A DNA stretch of 64,000 nucleotides from RYN-428 sp035551995 (GTDB lineage: Bacteria; Planctomycetota; Phycisphaerae; Tepidisphaerales; Tepidisphaeraceae). The stretch spans positions 1-64,000 of the forward strand of contig DASZME010000071.1 of the NCBI GenBank assembly GCA_035551995.1. Direction: 5' to 3'. The position numbers and the translations under genes are program-made. Numbering within the stretch: the stretch's first letter is position 1; every line of letters begins with the position of its first letter. Under the pieces are notes generated by a model. That model was not told the origin of the DNA. It saw only the letters and a list, made by a program, of their open reading frames with translations, and searched no databases. Of this stretch, positions 32,901-41,123 are shown in pieces.

Positions 32901-35337
32901 ACGCCGACGGGAAATCCTCGAACAACGTCAGGTCGCTCACCAGGCCCGCGCGCGCGTACGCGCCTTCGAGAAGGTCGTGGCTCAACACGCGATTTTCCGG
33001 AAACCGCCCGGCGATCGCGTGTTGAAGCGCGTCGATGTCGTAGATGCCTTTGCCGACGAACGATCCTTCGCAAAAGATATCCTGATAGACGTCGGAGACG
33101 GCGCGCGTATAGGGATCGATGCCCGGCTCGCCGGAAAACAAGCGCGAGAAAAGCGACTTGGCGGCGCTGGGCATGCTGATGCCGACGCGCGGTTGAAGAA
33201 TGCCGTACCCTTCGGTGATCCGTCCGATTTTCGCGTCGTAGTAGGGCCGATTGAGCGGATGGCTCATGACGGCGGCCAGTTGATGGGCGGTATCGCGCGG
33301 CAAGTCGGTGTCGCTGTCGAGGGTGATGACATAACGGGCGTCGGCAAGACGCTTGACGGGACCGACGATGACGTCGAACCCGCCGGTGTTTCCGCGAAGG
33401 GCGGCGTTGAACTGCTCGAGCTTGCCGCGCTTGCGCTCCCATCCCATCCAGACGCCTTCCTGCGCGTTCCATCGACGATTGCGATGATACAGAAGGAAGC
33501 TTCCGTCCGCGCCGGCGGCGTTGCCCGATCGACCGGCGTCCAACGCGCCGGCGTCGGCCTTCCCGCCGGCCGAATATTTCGCGTTCAAAGCCGCGATGCC
33601 CTCGCCCGCCCTTTGAATCAGTGTTGCGTCCTGCGGCATGTGCTCTTGCGCCGCGTCGCGAAAGTCGCTCAAAAGCACGAACGAAACGTTCTCGTCGCGA
33701 TTGGCCAGAAATCGAACCTCCAACCCGTCAAGCAGATCGTCGATCTCGGCGGCGTCGATCAGCATGCAAGGCACGGCGACGACCGTGCGCGAAACGGCCG
33801 GAATGCCGCCGGTATAGTCCAGCCGGGGCAGAAGGCGCGGATGGATCAGCGACGTCGCCCCCCACTGGATCAGCGAGAGGGCAAGATGACTGACGCAGAC
33901 CGCCAGCAGGAGGCCAAAAAAAACCAGCCCGACGGGCGACATCCCATGGCGTCCGTACCACCACAGAAGAAGCCCGGTGAGGAGTCCGGTCGTGGCGAGG
34001 ATCGAGCCGACGTATATTCCAAGAGGAAACTTTTCCGCGTGGCGATTGATCCACTGGCGCAGTGACAGGCTCATGCCGGTCGTCTTCTCCAGAACGGGGC
34101 GGCCATGGCCGATCAAAAAGTATCCTACGTGGGGCATCTGCGCGGCGTGTCGATCGTTATGCGCGCCGTGGCGAACGCCTCGCTCGACGGCGTTTTTCGA
34201 CAATTCGATCGCGCTGGCGGCGACGGCTTCTTCGGTGAGGGGACTTTGCCGGGCGATTTCTTCCACCGCATGCCGATAGCGGTCGCGCGTCGCGAAGTCC
34301 ATCGTCGGATAAACGCCGGCCGGATCGGTTGCCAGCGCTTTCTCGACGCGGCTCATCGCCTCGACGAAGTTCTTCCAATCGGTGGCGCCGAGCAGGCGCA
34401 GGCTTCCGATGCTGTTTCCGATCGACAGTTGATCGGCCGCCTGGTTTTGGCTTGCCTGGCGAAAGATTCCTTCGATGGTCTGCCCGAGTTCGCCAAGCCG
34501 CTGTTCGAGCCAGGTGATGGGAATCACCATCGCGGTCGATTGGCCCTGCATCCGGCTGGCGAATTCCGAAACGAATGCGACGGTCAGCGCCGGGCGTTCC
34601 TTGGCCATCTCCGCCAGCACCATCACCACGCTGCCGGGCTCTTTCGCGGCAGCGTCAAGCATCCGTTCGATCCAATAGCCGGCGCGCTCACGGTCCTCGC
34701 GGCCGGACACCACGAACGCCACGACGCGGCGCAGGTTTTCCAGCAGCGCCAATCGAAGCATGATCGGGATGGCCCAAAGCTCGCCCAGCCGCAACGGCGT
34801 TTGCGCCTGATACGAGGCCACAAAGCTCCGCAGGCTGTCGATGTCGATGCGTCCATCGACATGAGAGATCATCTCCAGGGCGATGCCGTAGACGCGCGGA
34901 AATCCAGCCGACGGGCCTTTGGTCAGCAGCGGCAGCTCCCGGCTATAGCCGCGCGGAAGATGGCGGCGGGCGGTGCGGATTTGCTCTTCCACCAGGTGGA
35001 AATTATCCAGGAACCATTCCGCCGCCGGGGTGACCCGCCGGCCCAGTTTCACGGCTTCCGAGAGCAGCTCATACGCCCGGCCGAGCACCGCCTCATTGTC
35101 CGTCAGTCGAGCCAGCAGACGGTCGCGACCCCCGCCTCCTTGCACTTCATGCCAGGTCGAAAGTGATCTTGCGTGTTGATCGAGTTGGCTGACGCTGAAC
35201 ATTTCGCCGCGCAGCGGCTGTTCATCGACCGGCGCGGGGCTTGTCGTGCTTTTCCCGTCGCCAAGAAGGTGAGACCGCAGGAGATGGTCGGCTGTCTTAA
35301 TGGCCGAGGTGATTTTCGTTCGATTGATGTAAAACAT
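26989..35337 (-). CDS. ndvB: Cyclic beta-1,2-glucan synthase (NdvB type)
   Basis: A 2782-residue inner-membrane protein that builds and cyclises beta-1,2-glucan in one chain. The N-terminal cytoplasmic region (~1-430) is followed by membrane segments at ~440-495. The GT84 glycosyltransferase region comes next, with DSDTDLPRD near 675 and RRYRWIRGDWQ near 823, then further membrane segments at ~869-905 and ~990-1029. A glycoamylase-like domain (~1100-1440) includes ISTVDSGNLAGHL and FMAHHQGMSFLSLAYLL. The C-terminal half (~1500-2782) is a duplicated GH94 phosphorylase-like region with the catalytic-type motif GGGDWNDGMNLVGEKGRGES near 2462; it normally controls glucan chain length. The size and domain order match Rhizobium/Brucella NdvB/Cgs. 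No transporter (NdvA/Cgt) gene is adjacent, so export must be encoded elsewhere. No strong ribosome-binding site precedes the ATG. Confidence 0.92.
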   Translation of the reverse strand: MFYINRTKITSAIKTADHLLRSHLLGDGKSTTSPAPVDEQPLRGEMFSVSQLDQHARSLSTWHEVQGGGGRDRLLARLTDNEAVLGRAYELLSEAVKLGRRVTPAAEWFLDNFHLVEEQIRTARRHLPRGYSRELPLLTKGPSAGFPRVYGIALEMISHVDGRIDIDSLRSFVASYQAQTPLRLGELWAIPIMLRLALLENLRRVVAFVVSGREDRERAGYWIERMLDAAAKEPGSVVMVLAEMAKERPALTVAFVSEFASRMQGQSTAMVIPITWLEQRLGELGQTIEGIFRQASQNQAADQLSIGNSIGSLRLLGATDWKNFVEAMSRVEKALATDPAGVYPTMDFATRDRYRHAVEEIARQSPLTEEAVAASAIELSKNAVERGVRHGAHNDRHAAQMPHVGYFLIGHGRPVLEKTTGMSLSLRQWINRHAEKFPLGIYVGSILATTGLLTGLLLWWYGRHGMSPVGLVFFGLLLAVCVSHLALSLIQWGATSLIHPRLLPRLDYTGGIPAVSRTVVAVPCMLIDAAEIDDLLDGLEVRFLANRDENVSFVLLSDFRDAAQEHMPQDATLIQRAGEGIAALNAKYSAGGKADAGALDAGRSGNAAGADGSFLLYHRNRRWNAQEGVWMGWERKRGKLEQFNAALRGNTGGFDVIVGPVKRLADARYVITLDSDTDLPRDTAHQLAAVMSHPLNRPYYDAKIGRITEGYGILQPRVGISMPSAAKSLFSRLFSGEPGIDPYTRAVSDVYQDIFCEGSFVGKGIYDIDALQHAIAGRFPENRVLSHDLLEGAYARAGLVSDLTLFEDFPSAYPVDVSRRYRWIRGDWQIAPWLLSRVPTADGALVPNPLSGLSRLKIFDNLRRSLVPIALAALLLAGWFFSGAAVVSTLVVFGILLLPAILTRAAELARRRQDLSMVHHGRLVLGGLVRQVLQEAFTLGSLPYDALISGEAIVRTANRLLFTRQKLLEWRTARDAQRSARIGLGGYYASMWILPAVAVLALLALGWHQPASLLVAGPILLLWFLAPAIASRLSQPIRRKPPRLNKEDYAFLDMIARRTWKFFERFVGPEDHYLPPDNFQENPPRGIAHRTSPTNIGLSLLANLAAYDFKYIAVDVLIERTTRTIDTLDKLQRFRGHFYNWYDTQTLEPLRPHYISTVDSGNLAGHLITLAAGFDILADEWLARLRAAQTAASDSDSQQISELRQLAVRCREYSDIDYSFLYDKERQLLSIGYDVDKRHLDASFYDLLASEARLASFVAISQGRLPQDHWFRLGRVLTTAGRRPALLSWSGSMFEYLMPMLVMPTFDNTLLDETCRAAVKRQVQYGRQRNVPWGISESGYSKTDAHLNYQYLAFGVPGLGFKRGLADDLVIAPYATALALMVDPKGACANLRRLAHDQRLGEYGFYEAIDYTPTRLAPGQSSAVVRSFMAHHQGMSFLSLAYLLLDRPMQRRFTSDPSFRATELLLQERVPRTSWIFPHPAEVSAARNLAPDPGPTYRIFTTPNTPTPEVHLLSNGRYHVAVTAAGSGYSRWRDLSVTRWRDDTTRDCWGTFCYLRDVESGEFWSATHQPTLRQPLSYEAIYSHGRAEFRRRDGDIETHVEIAVSPEDDVEMRQISVANRGRVPRQIEFTSFAEVVLAPAASDAAHPAFSNLFVQTQILRERRAIICTRRPRSADEKPPSMIHLMTVHGEAAGKASYETARADFIGRGRTIADPAAMHRHTLGDSEGSVLDPIVAIRTSVTLAPDETIRMHMVTGVAETREGALALIEKYHDPHLASRVLELAWTHSLVVIRQLDAPETETRLYGRLASAILYPNALLRAPASVIARNRRGQSGLWGFGISGDLPIVLVRIGDVNQINLVRQLVQAHAYWRIKGLSVDLVIWNEDQSVYRQALQEQITAVVVSRNEGGTIDKPGGIFIRRVEQMTEEDKVLMQAVARIILSDTAGTLAQQIERRARLEPAMPRLGPLRLRRQEFPVAAEVTRRDLAAFNGIGGFTKDGHEYIITTTAESPTPAPWVNVLANPWFGTVVSESGTAYTWCENAHSYRLTPWNNDPVGDFGGEAFYVRDEDAGRFWSPCPLPARGSMPYTTRHGFGYSIFEYAEGGIATEMYTYVATDAPVKFVVIKIRNASGKPRRLSITSFFELVLGDQRSTNSPHVTTEIDPKTGALLGRNSYSGEFGDRVAFLESSEPQRTVTGDRGEFLGRNGAPDSPDCMTRARLSGRVGAALDPCAAMQVAFDLSEGQEKDIAFIFGSGRDLADTRDLIGRFRGTGAARAALEGVWGYWNYTLGAVNVDTPDPSLNFLANGWLVYQVLACRMWGRSGFYQSGGAYGFRDQLQDAMALVHSQPTILREQLLRSAARQFRAGDVQHWWHPPAGRGVRTHISDDYLWLPFAACRYIAALGDTGVLDEKIFFLDARPVRPDEESYYDLPTRSDESATLYEHCVRAIKHGLRFGAHGLPLMGGGDWNDGMNLVGEKGRGESVWLAFFLYDVLVQFLPLALQRNDTIFADLCRSAAGQLQDNIEKNAWDGSWYRRAYFDDGQPLGSSANPECQIDALPQSWSVLSKAGDPARSKQALDSLDSRLVRRDIGVIQLFDPPFDKSPMNPGYIKGYVPGVRENGGQYTHAAVWTVMAFAEAGDRVRAWELFNLINPVRHGDTRATIATYKVEPYVVAADVYTNPQHVGRGGWTWYTGSAGWMYRLITESLLGLRLEVNKLRFAPCLPKSWDGYIIHYRYHATVYHIRFRNGGNGKSVARVIADGAEQADRMLTLYDDHREHHVQVDIE

Positions 35338-35349
35338 CTCGCTTATGTA

Positions 35350-35425
35350 AAGTTAGCGGCGCCGTCTTGCCCCGTTTGCCGACGAGGCCGCTTCGGCGAC
35401 CCTATGTCGTGACAGACGTTACAGT
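35350..35425 (+). repeat. Divergent copy of the dispersed palindromic element
   Basis: Begins AAGTTAGCGGCGCCGTCTTG and ends with TATGTCGTGACAGACGTTAC, matching the outer arms of the copy at 50945 (TTTAGCGG ... CATGTCATAACAAACGCTAC) with a decayed central palindrome. It lies in the divergent gap between ndvB and the repeat protein gene. Confidence 0.4.
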
Positions 35426-35574
35426 AGATTAAAGAGGGTTGTAAGTTAGAAAATCCGCCGGCGGCAGTTCGAGACCTTCTTGGTCAACGTGAAATCGCGG
35501 TGGCGTCGCATGAACCCCATGAGAAGCGGCGATCGCGCTCCACAAGATAAAAATAAAATTACCGCCGAAGTCGA

Positions 35575-35602
35575 TTGGTCGATTTTGAACTGTTGTTATA
35601 AT
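35575..35602 (+). promoter_or_regulatory. Strong promoter for the repeat protein gene
   Basis: TTGGTC, a 16-bp spacer, then a perfect TATAAT. Transcription would start about 155 bp before the ATG at 35768. The rest of the 430-bp divergent gap shows no gene. Confidence 0.55.
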
Positions 35603-35767
35603 CCTTTCCATGAGAGGTTCCGGGTGAATTTTCGCGCCCGTTGAGGCGCGTTTCATGCTGGCGTCGCGCAGATTGCAACGCGCTACGCGCCAATAAATTG
35701 AAAAAAACGGGCGTCTTTCGAAAGACAAGCGGTTGAATCGCTGCGCGCGATCCTTGCGGAGATTTGA

Positions 35768-38700
35768 ATGTCTTTCTGCCGGCGGTGGTTTGGATTATTC
35801 GGGCTAGCGACGAGGAAACAAACGGTGGCCGCTTTTTTCGCGGAGTCGCTTGAGCACAGACGCCTTCTTTCGGCAGCAGCGCCGCATTTTGAGTCGGCGG
35901 CGATGGCGGAGGAAGACGCGGCCATCGCCGTCGTGGTGCGGGCGGCGACGGCTTCCACGACGACCGCCGTCAAAACCAGCGACGGCGATTCCACGTACGG
36001 CCAATCCGTCACCTTTACCGCCACGGTGAGCACCGCAAGCGGAACTCCCACCGGTTCGGTGCAGTTTGAAATCGACGGCGCCAAGGTCGGATCTCCGGTG
36101 ACCCTCGCCGGAAAAACCGCCACCTATTCCACCTCAACGGTCCACGCCGGCTCGCACGCGATTACCGCCGTCTACGGCGGCGGCGGAAGCTTCGCCGCCA
36201 GCACCGCCGCGGCGATCCAGCAGAACGTCGAACAGGCCGTACCCAGCGTCTCCTGGGCGACTCCCGCCGCCATCACCTACGGCACGCCCATCAGCAACAC
36301 CCAGCTTAACGCCTCCGCGAATGTCCCCGGCGCCTTTCAATATTTCGTTCCGGTCGGAACGATTCTCCCCGCCGGGTCGGAACCCCTGGCGGTGCAGTTT
36401 ACCCCCACCGACGCCACCGACTACACCACGGCCATCGTCGATGTGAATCTCGTCATCAAGAAGGCCAATCCGGTCATTGCCTGGGCCACCCCGGCGCCGA
36501 TCACCTATGGAACCGCCTTAAGCGGCACGCAGCTGAAAGCCACCGCGAACGTTCCCGGATCGTTCAGCTATAGCGTTTCGCCGGGCACGGTGCTCCCGGC
36601 GGGCGTGCAATCGCTTGTCGTGGCGTTTACCCCCGCCGACGACACCGACTACAATACGGTTCTTGGTAGCGTCAACCTCGTGATCAACAAGGCGACCCCG
36701 ACGCTTACCTGGCCGGCGCCGGCGTCCATCGCCTACGGAACGGCGCTCGGCGCGGCTCAATTAGACGCCACCGCCAGTGTTCCGGGAACCTTTAACTACA
36801 GCGCCGCCGCGGGCACGATCCTTTCGGCCGGCTCGCATACGTTGTCCGTCACGTTTACGCCCACGAACTCGACCGACTACGCAACCGTTTCCGCAAACGT
36901 CAATCTCGTCGTCAGCAAGGCGACACTGGCGTTGACCTGGCCGACCCCCGCGGCCATTTTCTATGGAACCGCGCTCAGCGCCACCCAATTGGACGCCACC
37001 GCAAACGTGCCGGGGAGTTTCAGTTACAACTTCTCCCTCGGAACCGTATTTCATCCCGGCACGCACGCGCTGTCGGCGACGTTTTCCCCAACCGACACCA
37101 CCGACTACGCCGCGGCGACCGCGAGCGTCAATCTCGTCGTCGCCAAAGCCGCCCCGGCTTTGAATTGGCCCGCACCGGCGGCCATTACTTATGGCGTCGC
37201 CCTGAGCGCCGCTCAATTGAACGCCAGCGCGAATGTCCCCGGAACGTTCAGCTACAACTTTCCCGCCGGTGCGGTCCTTCATCCGGGCGCCCAAACGCTC
37301 GCCGTTACATTTACGCCCACCGACGGAACCGACTACATCACGGCCAGCGCGAGCGTCGGCCTGGTCGTCAACAAGGCGACGCCGGTTTTGACGTGGGCCG
37401 TGCCGGCGCCGATCATCTACGGAACCGCCGTGAGCGGGACGCAGTTGAACGCCGGCGCGAGCGTTCCGGGATCATTCAGCTATAGCGTTCCGCCGGGAAA
37501 GATCCTTTCCGCCGGATTACAGCCGCTGGTGGTCGCTTTTACGCCGACCGACGCAACCGATTACGCGTCGGGGGTTACCGCGACGGTTGATCTTCTTGTC
37601 AACCGGGCGACGCCGGCTCTGACGTGGGCGACGCCGGCGCCTATCACCTATGGCGCCCCGTTGACCGGCACGCAGCTCAACGCCAGCGCGAACGTGCCCG
37701 GCGCCTTCAGCTACAACCTACCGCTGGGGAAGGTTTTATCCGCCGGCACACAACCGTTGTCGGCGAGTTTCACCCCGGCCGACTCGACCGATTACGCCCC
37801 GGCGGCCGCGTACGTCAATCTCATCGTCAACAAAGCCACGCCGGCGTTGAGCTGGGCTACGCCGGCGCCCATCTTCTACGGAACCGCGCTAAGCGGCACG
37901 CAGTTAAACGCAATCGCGAACGTTCCGGGAAATTTCAACTACAACTTCCCCGCCGGTACGCTGTTCCATCCCGGCACACAGCCGCTGTCGGCGACCTTCA
38001 CCCCAACCGACACCGCCGATTACCTATCGGCGACCGCGAGCGTCACTCTCGTTGTCGCCAAATCCGCGCCAACGCTCAACTGGCCCACGCCGGCGCCGGT
38101 CAGCTACGGCGTCGCCCTGAGCGGCACGCAGTTGAACGCCAACGCGAATGTTCCCGGAACCTTCAGCTACAACTTCGCCGCCGGCGCGGTCTTTCATCCC
38201 GGGACATTGTCGCTGTCGGTCACGTTTACTCCGGCGGATCCGATCGACTACACGACCGCGGCCGCGAGCGTTAATTTTGTCGTCAATCAAGCGACCCCGG
38301 TGCTGAGTTGGGCCGTCCCGGCGCCGATCGTTTACGGGACCGCCGTTACCGCGACGCAATTGGACGCCGTCGCGAACGTGCCGGGATCGATCAGCTACAG
38401 CGTCGCGGCGGGGATGGTGCTCTCGGCCGGGTCGCAGAAACTGACGGCGAATTTCACGCCGACCGACACCACCGATTACGCCGCCGCCACCGCGAGCGTT
38501 AATCTCGCCGTCGCCCAGGTGACGCCGACGCTGACATGGTCCGCCCCGGCGCCCATTTCTTACGGGACCGCGCTGACCGCCACGCAATTAAACGCCACGT
38601 CGAGCGTGCCCGGCACGTTCAGTTACAACTACCCCGCCGGCACGGTTTTCAATCCGGGCACACCGCAACTGTTGGTGACTTTTAATCCCACCGATTCGAC

Positions 38701-41089
38701 CGACTACACGACGGCCGCCGCGAACGTGACGCTCGTGGTCAACAAGGCGACGCCGGCCCTGACCTGGACCGTCCCCGCGCCGATCACCTTTGGAACGCCC
38801 CTGGGCGCCGCACAGTTGAACGCGAGTACCCCCGTCCCCGGAACATTCAGCTACAGCGCTCGCGCGGGCACGGCGCCAGGGGTCGGCACGCAGGCGTTGT
38901 CGGTCGTCTTTACCCCGGCCAACCCGCTCGACTACACGAGTGCGTTCGCGACGGTCAATCTGGTGGTCACGCAGGCAAAGCCGGTGATTACGTGGCCCGT
39001 CCCGGCGCCGATTACCTCCGGCGCCCCCCTCGGGGCGACACAACTGAACGCCACCGCAAACGTCGCCGGTACGTTTGTCTACAGCCCCTCGGCCGCCACA
39101 AACCTTGGCGCGGGCGTGCAATCGTTGTCGGTGAATTTTGTCCCCGCCGACGCCGTTGACTACACGACCGCCACCGCCAGTGTTAATCTGATCGTTTCGT
39201 CGCCGGCGTTGCCCACGCCGGTGATCACCTGGCCCACGCCGGCGTCGATCACATATGGCATTCCGCTGACCGCGACGCAGTTAAACGCCGCCGCCAACGT
39301 CGCCGGCAGCTTTACGTACAGCGTCGCGGCCGGCGCGGTGCTTGCCGCAGGAACGCATACGCTTTCCGCCACCTTTAGCCCGTCCAATCCGGCCCAATAC
39401 AACCCGGCCACGGCAAGCGTCAACCTCGTCGTCGCACAGGCGACGCCGACGATCACCTGGCCGGCGCCGTCGCCCATTTTCTATGGCGCCGCGCTGAGCG
39501 ACACGCAGCTCAACGCCAGCGCCAACACCGACGGAACCTTCGCCTACAGCGTTGGCGCCGGCGCCGTGCTTCATCCCGGAACCCAGGCGATTTCGGTGAT
39601 CTTCAACCCCGCCGACTCGACCGATTACACCACCGCCGCCGCCACCGTCGATCTCGTCGTCGCCAAGTGGGCGGCGACGATTACCTGGCCGGTTCCAGCG
39701 CCGATCGTCTATGGCCAAGCGCTCGACGCCACTGAATTAAACGCCGGCGCGGATATTCCCGGAACCTTCGCCTACAGCGTCCCGGCGGGCGCGGTGCTCG
39801 GCGCCGGCGTGCAGACGCTCTCGTCGATCTTTACCCCCGCCGACACCACCGACTACGCCACGGCCAGCGCCAGCGTCAGCCTCGCCGTCGCGCCGGCCAC
39901 GCCCGTCATCACATGGCCGACGCCCGCGCCCCTCACCTATGGCGACGCGGTTGGCGCCACGCAGTTGAACGCCGCCGCGACGATCCCCGGCGCCTTTGCC
40001 TACAGCGTCTCGGCCGGTACGGTTTTCCACGCCGGCGCGCAATCGTTGTCGGTGACCTTCACTCCCGCCGACGCCGCCGATTTCTCGACCGTAACCGCCG
40101 ACGTTAATCTCACCGTAAACCCGGCGACGCTGAACGTCACCGCCGATGACCAGCGCCGCGCGCCCGGAGGAGCCAATCCGCCGCTCGACTACACCCTGTC
40201 CGGTTTCGTCAACGGCGATACCGCCGCCGTCGTGAGCGGCAAAGCGATCCTCACCACCCCGGCCGACGCCGCCAGCGCATCCGGCGCCTATCCGATCACC
40301 GTCGATCCGCACACGCTCGCCGCCGCCGATTACACGTTGAATCCCGTACACGGCACGCTGCTCATTACGGTCGGGGAGGCGCCGTCGACGATCGTTTCCT
40401 CGCTCGGTCATGTCGTGGCGCCCGCCGGGGAGATCGCGGGCGACCCGATCAAGGCGACAATTCCCGTCGTTATCGCCGACGATGGCGACAATCTCGCCGG
40501 GGCCTATACGGTCAATGTTTTCGCCAATACGGAAAACGCGCTGGACGGCGGCGAAGTTCTTATTTCGACCGTGTCGAAGAAGTTGTCTCTGCATCACGGC
40601 AAGCACGCGATCGTAACGCAACATCTTGATTCGCTGCCCGCGAATCTCCCGGCCGGCGACTATTACCTTATCGCCGAAGTGGTCGATCCGACCGGCCAGA
40701 TCAGCGTTGTCGCGTCGCCGCAGACGGTGACGGTTCAGGCGCCGACGTCCGCATCCGGCGGGCTGGTGGTCTCGGCGGCGCCGATGCGAACCGCGACGCT
40801 CCACGCCGGCCAATCGGGCATGATCGCGGTGACCGTGACCAACAACGGCGACGCCGACGCCGTCGGCGCCCTCCATCTCACGCTCAGCCAATCAACCGAC
40901 GGCGCCACGCCGGGAATGACGCTCGCGACCTTGACGAAAAAGACGAAGATCGCGCATCACCAGCACAAGTCGTTCGCGGTTCGCTTCAAGACCGCGTCGT
41001 TGCCGGCCGGGACGTATTTGCCTCTGCTGTCGGTTTCCCTCGGCGAGCAGGTCGCGACAGCCGTCGGATCGTCGTTCACCGTCGTTTGA
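35768..41089 (+). CDS. Giant secreted protein with 17 tandem ~76-residue repeats
   Basis: A 1773-residue extracellular protein. Residues ~28-40 (SLEHRRLLSA) form the Planctomycetota secretion signature. Residues ~60-155 are one bacterial Ig-like domain of the Big_3 type (GDSTYGQSVTFTATVS). From ~157 to ~1453 there are 17 near-identical units, each following the pattern TWPxPAPIxYGTALxxTQLN, then NVPGxFxYS, then FTPTDxTDYxxAxASVNLVV. They are followed by an MBG-type domain (~1453-1537, with NVTADDQRRAPGGANPP and LSGFVNGDTA). Two CARDB/Ig-like domains finish the chain. Such proteins are usually adhesins or surface stalks. GGAG lies 8 bp before the ATG. Repeats 4-6 resemble repeats 8-10 more than their neighbours, indicating block duplication. 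No catalytic domain is seen. Confidence 0.9.
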   Translation: MSFCRRWFGLFGLATRKQTVAAFFAESLEHRRLLSAAAPHFESAAMAEEDAAIAVVVRAATASTTTAVKTSDGDSTYGQSVTFTATVSTASGTPTGSVQFEIDGAKVGSPVTLAGKTATYSTSTVHAGSHAITAVYGGGGSFAASTAAAIQQNVEQAVPSVSWATPAAITYGTPISNTQLNASANVPGAFQYFVPVGTILPAGSEPLAVQFTPTDATDYTTAIVDVNLVIKKANPVIAWATPAPITYGTALSGTQLKATANVPGSFSYSVSPGTVLPAGVQSLVVAFTPADDTDYNTVLGSVNLVINKATPTLTWPAPASIAYGTALGAAQLDATASVPGTFNYSAAAGTILSAGSHTLSVTFTPTNSTDYATVSANVNLVVSKATLALTWPTPAAIFYGTALSATQLDATANVPGSFSYNFSLGTVFHPGTHALSATFSPTDTTDYAAATASVNLVVAKAAPALNWPAPAAITYGVALSAAQLNASANVPGTFSYNFPAGAVLHPGAQTLAVTFTPTDGTDYITASASVGLVVNKATPVLTWAVPAPIIYGTAVSGTQLNAGASVPGSFSYSVPPGKILSAGLQPLVVAFTPTDATDYASGVTATVDLLVNRATPALTWATPAPITYGAPLTGTQLNASANVPGAFSYNLPLGKVLSAGTQPLSASFTPADSTDYAPAAAYVNLIVNKATPALSWATPAPIFYGTALSGTQLNAIANVPGNFNYNFPAGTLFHPGTQPLSATFTPTDTADYLSATASVTLVVAKSAPTLNWPTPAPVSYGVALSGTQLNANANVPGTFSYNFAAGAVFHPGTLSLSVTFTPADPIDYTTAAASVNFVVNQATPVLSWAVPAPIVYGTAVTATQLDAVANVPGSISYSVAAGMVLSAGSQKLTANFTPTDTTDYAAATASVNLAVAQVTPTLTWSAPAPISYGTALTATQLNATSSVPGTFSYNYPAGTVFNPGTPQLLVTFNPTDSTDYTTAAANVTLVVNKATPALTWTVPAPITFGTPLGAAQLNASTPVPGTFSYSARAGTAPGVGTQALSVVFTPANPLDYTSAFATVNLVVTQAKPVITWPVPAPITSGAPLGATQLNATANVAGTFVYSPSAATNLGAGVQSLSVNFVPADAVDYTTATASVNLIVSSPALPTPVITWPTPASITYGIPLTATQLNAAANVAGSFTYSVAAGAVLAAGTHTLSATFSPSNPAQYNPATASVNLVVAQATPTITWPAPSPIFYGAALSDTQLNASANTDGTFAYSVGAGAVLHPGTQAISVIFNPADSTDYTTAAATVDLVVAKWAATITWPVPAPIVYGQALDATELNAGADIPGTFAYSVPAGAVLGAGVQTLSSIFTPADTTDYATASASVSLAVAPATPVITWPTPAPLTYGDAVGATQLNAAATIPGAFAYSVSAGTVFHAGAQSLSVTFTPADAADFSTVTADVNLTVNPATLNVTADDQRRAPGGANPPLDYTLSGFVNGDTAAVVSGKAILTTPADAASASGAYPITVDPHTLAAADYTLNPVHGTLLITVGEAPSTIVSSLGHVVAPAGEIAGDPIKATIPVVIADDGDNLAGAYTVNVFANTENALDGGEVLISTVSKKLSLHHGKHAIVTQHLDSLPANLPAGDYYLIAEVVDPTGQISVVASPQTVTVQAPTSASGGLVVSAAPMRTATLHAGQSGMIAVTVTNNGDADAVGALHLTLSQSTDGATPGMTLATLTKKTKIAHHQHKSFAVRFKTASLPAGTYLPLLSVSLGEQVATAVGSSFTVV
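36238..40127 (+). repeat. Array of 17 tandem 228-bp coding repeats
   Basis: Each unit is ~228 bp (76 codons). Only unit 6 (one extra residue) and unit 13 (three extra residues, around IVSSPALP) differ in length. Identity among units is high at protein level but lower in DNA, with many synonymous differences, so the array is not a very recent expansion. Confidence 0.9.
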
Positions 41090-41123
41090 ACGATCGCGGT
41101 ACGGCGCGAGGGCGATAAACGCT

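Noticed and set aside
36238..40127. The 17 regular units as a possible CRISPR or other non-coding array.
   Set aside because: Units are ~228 bp, in frame and coding, without unique spacers.
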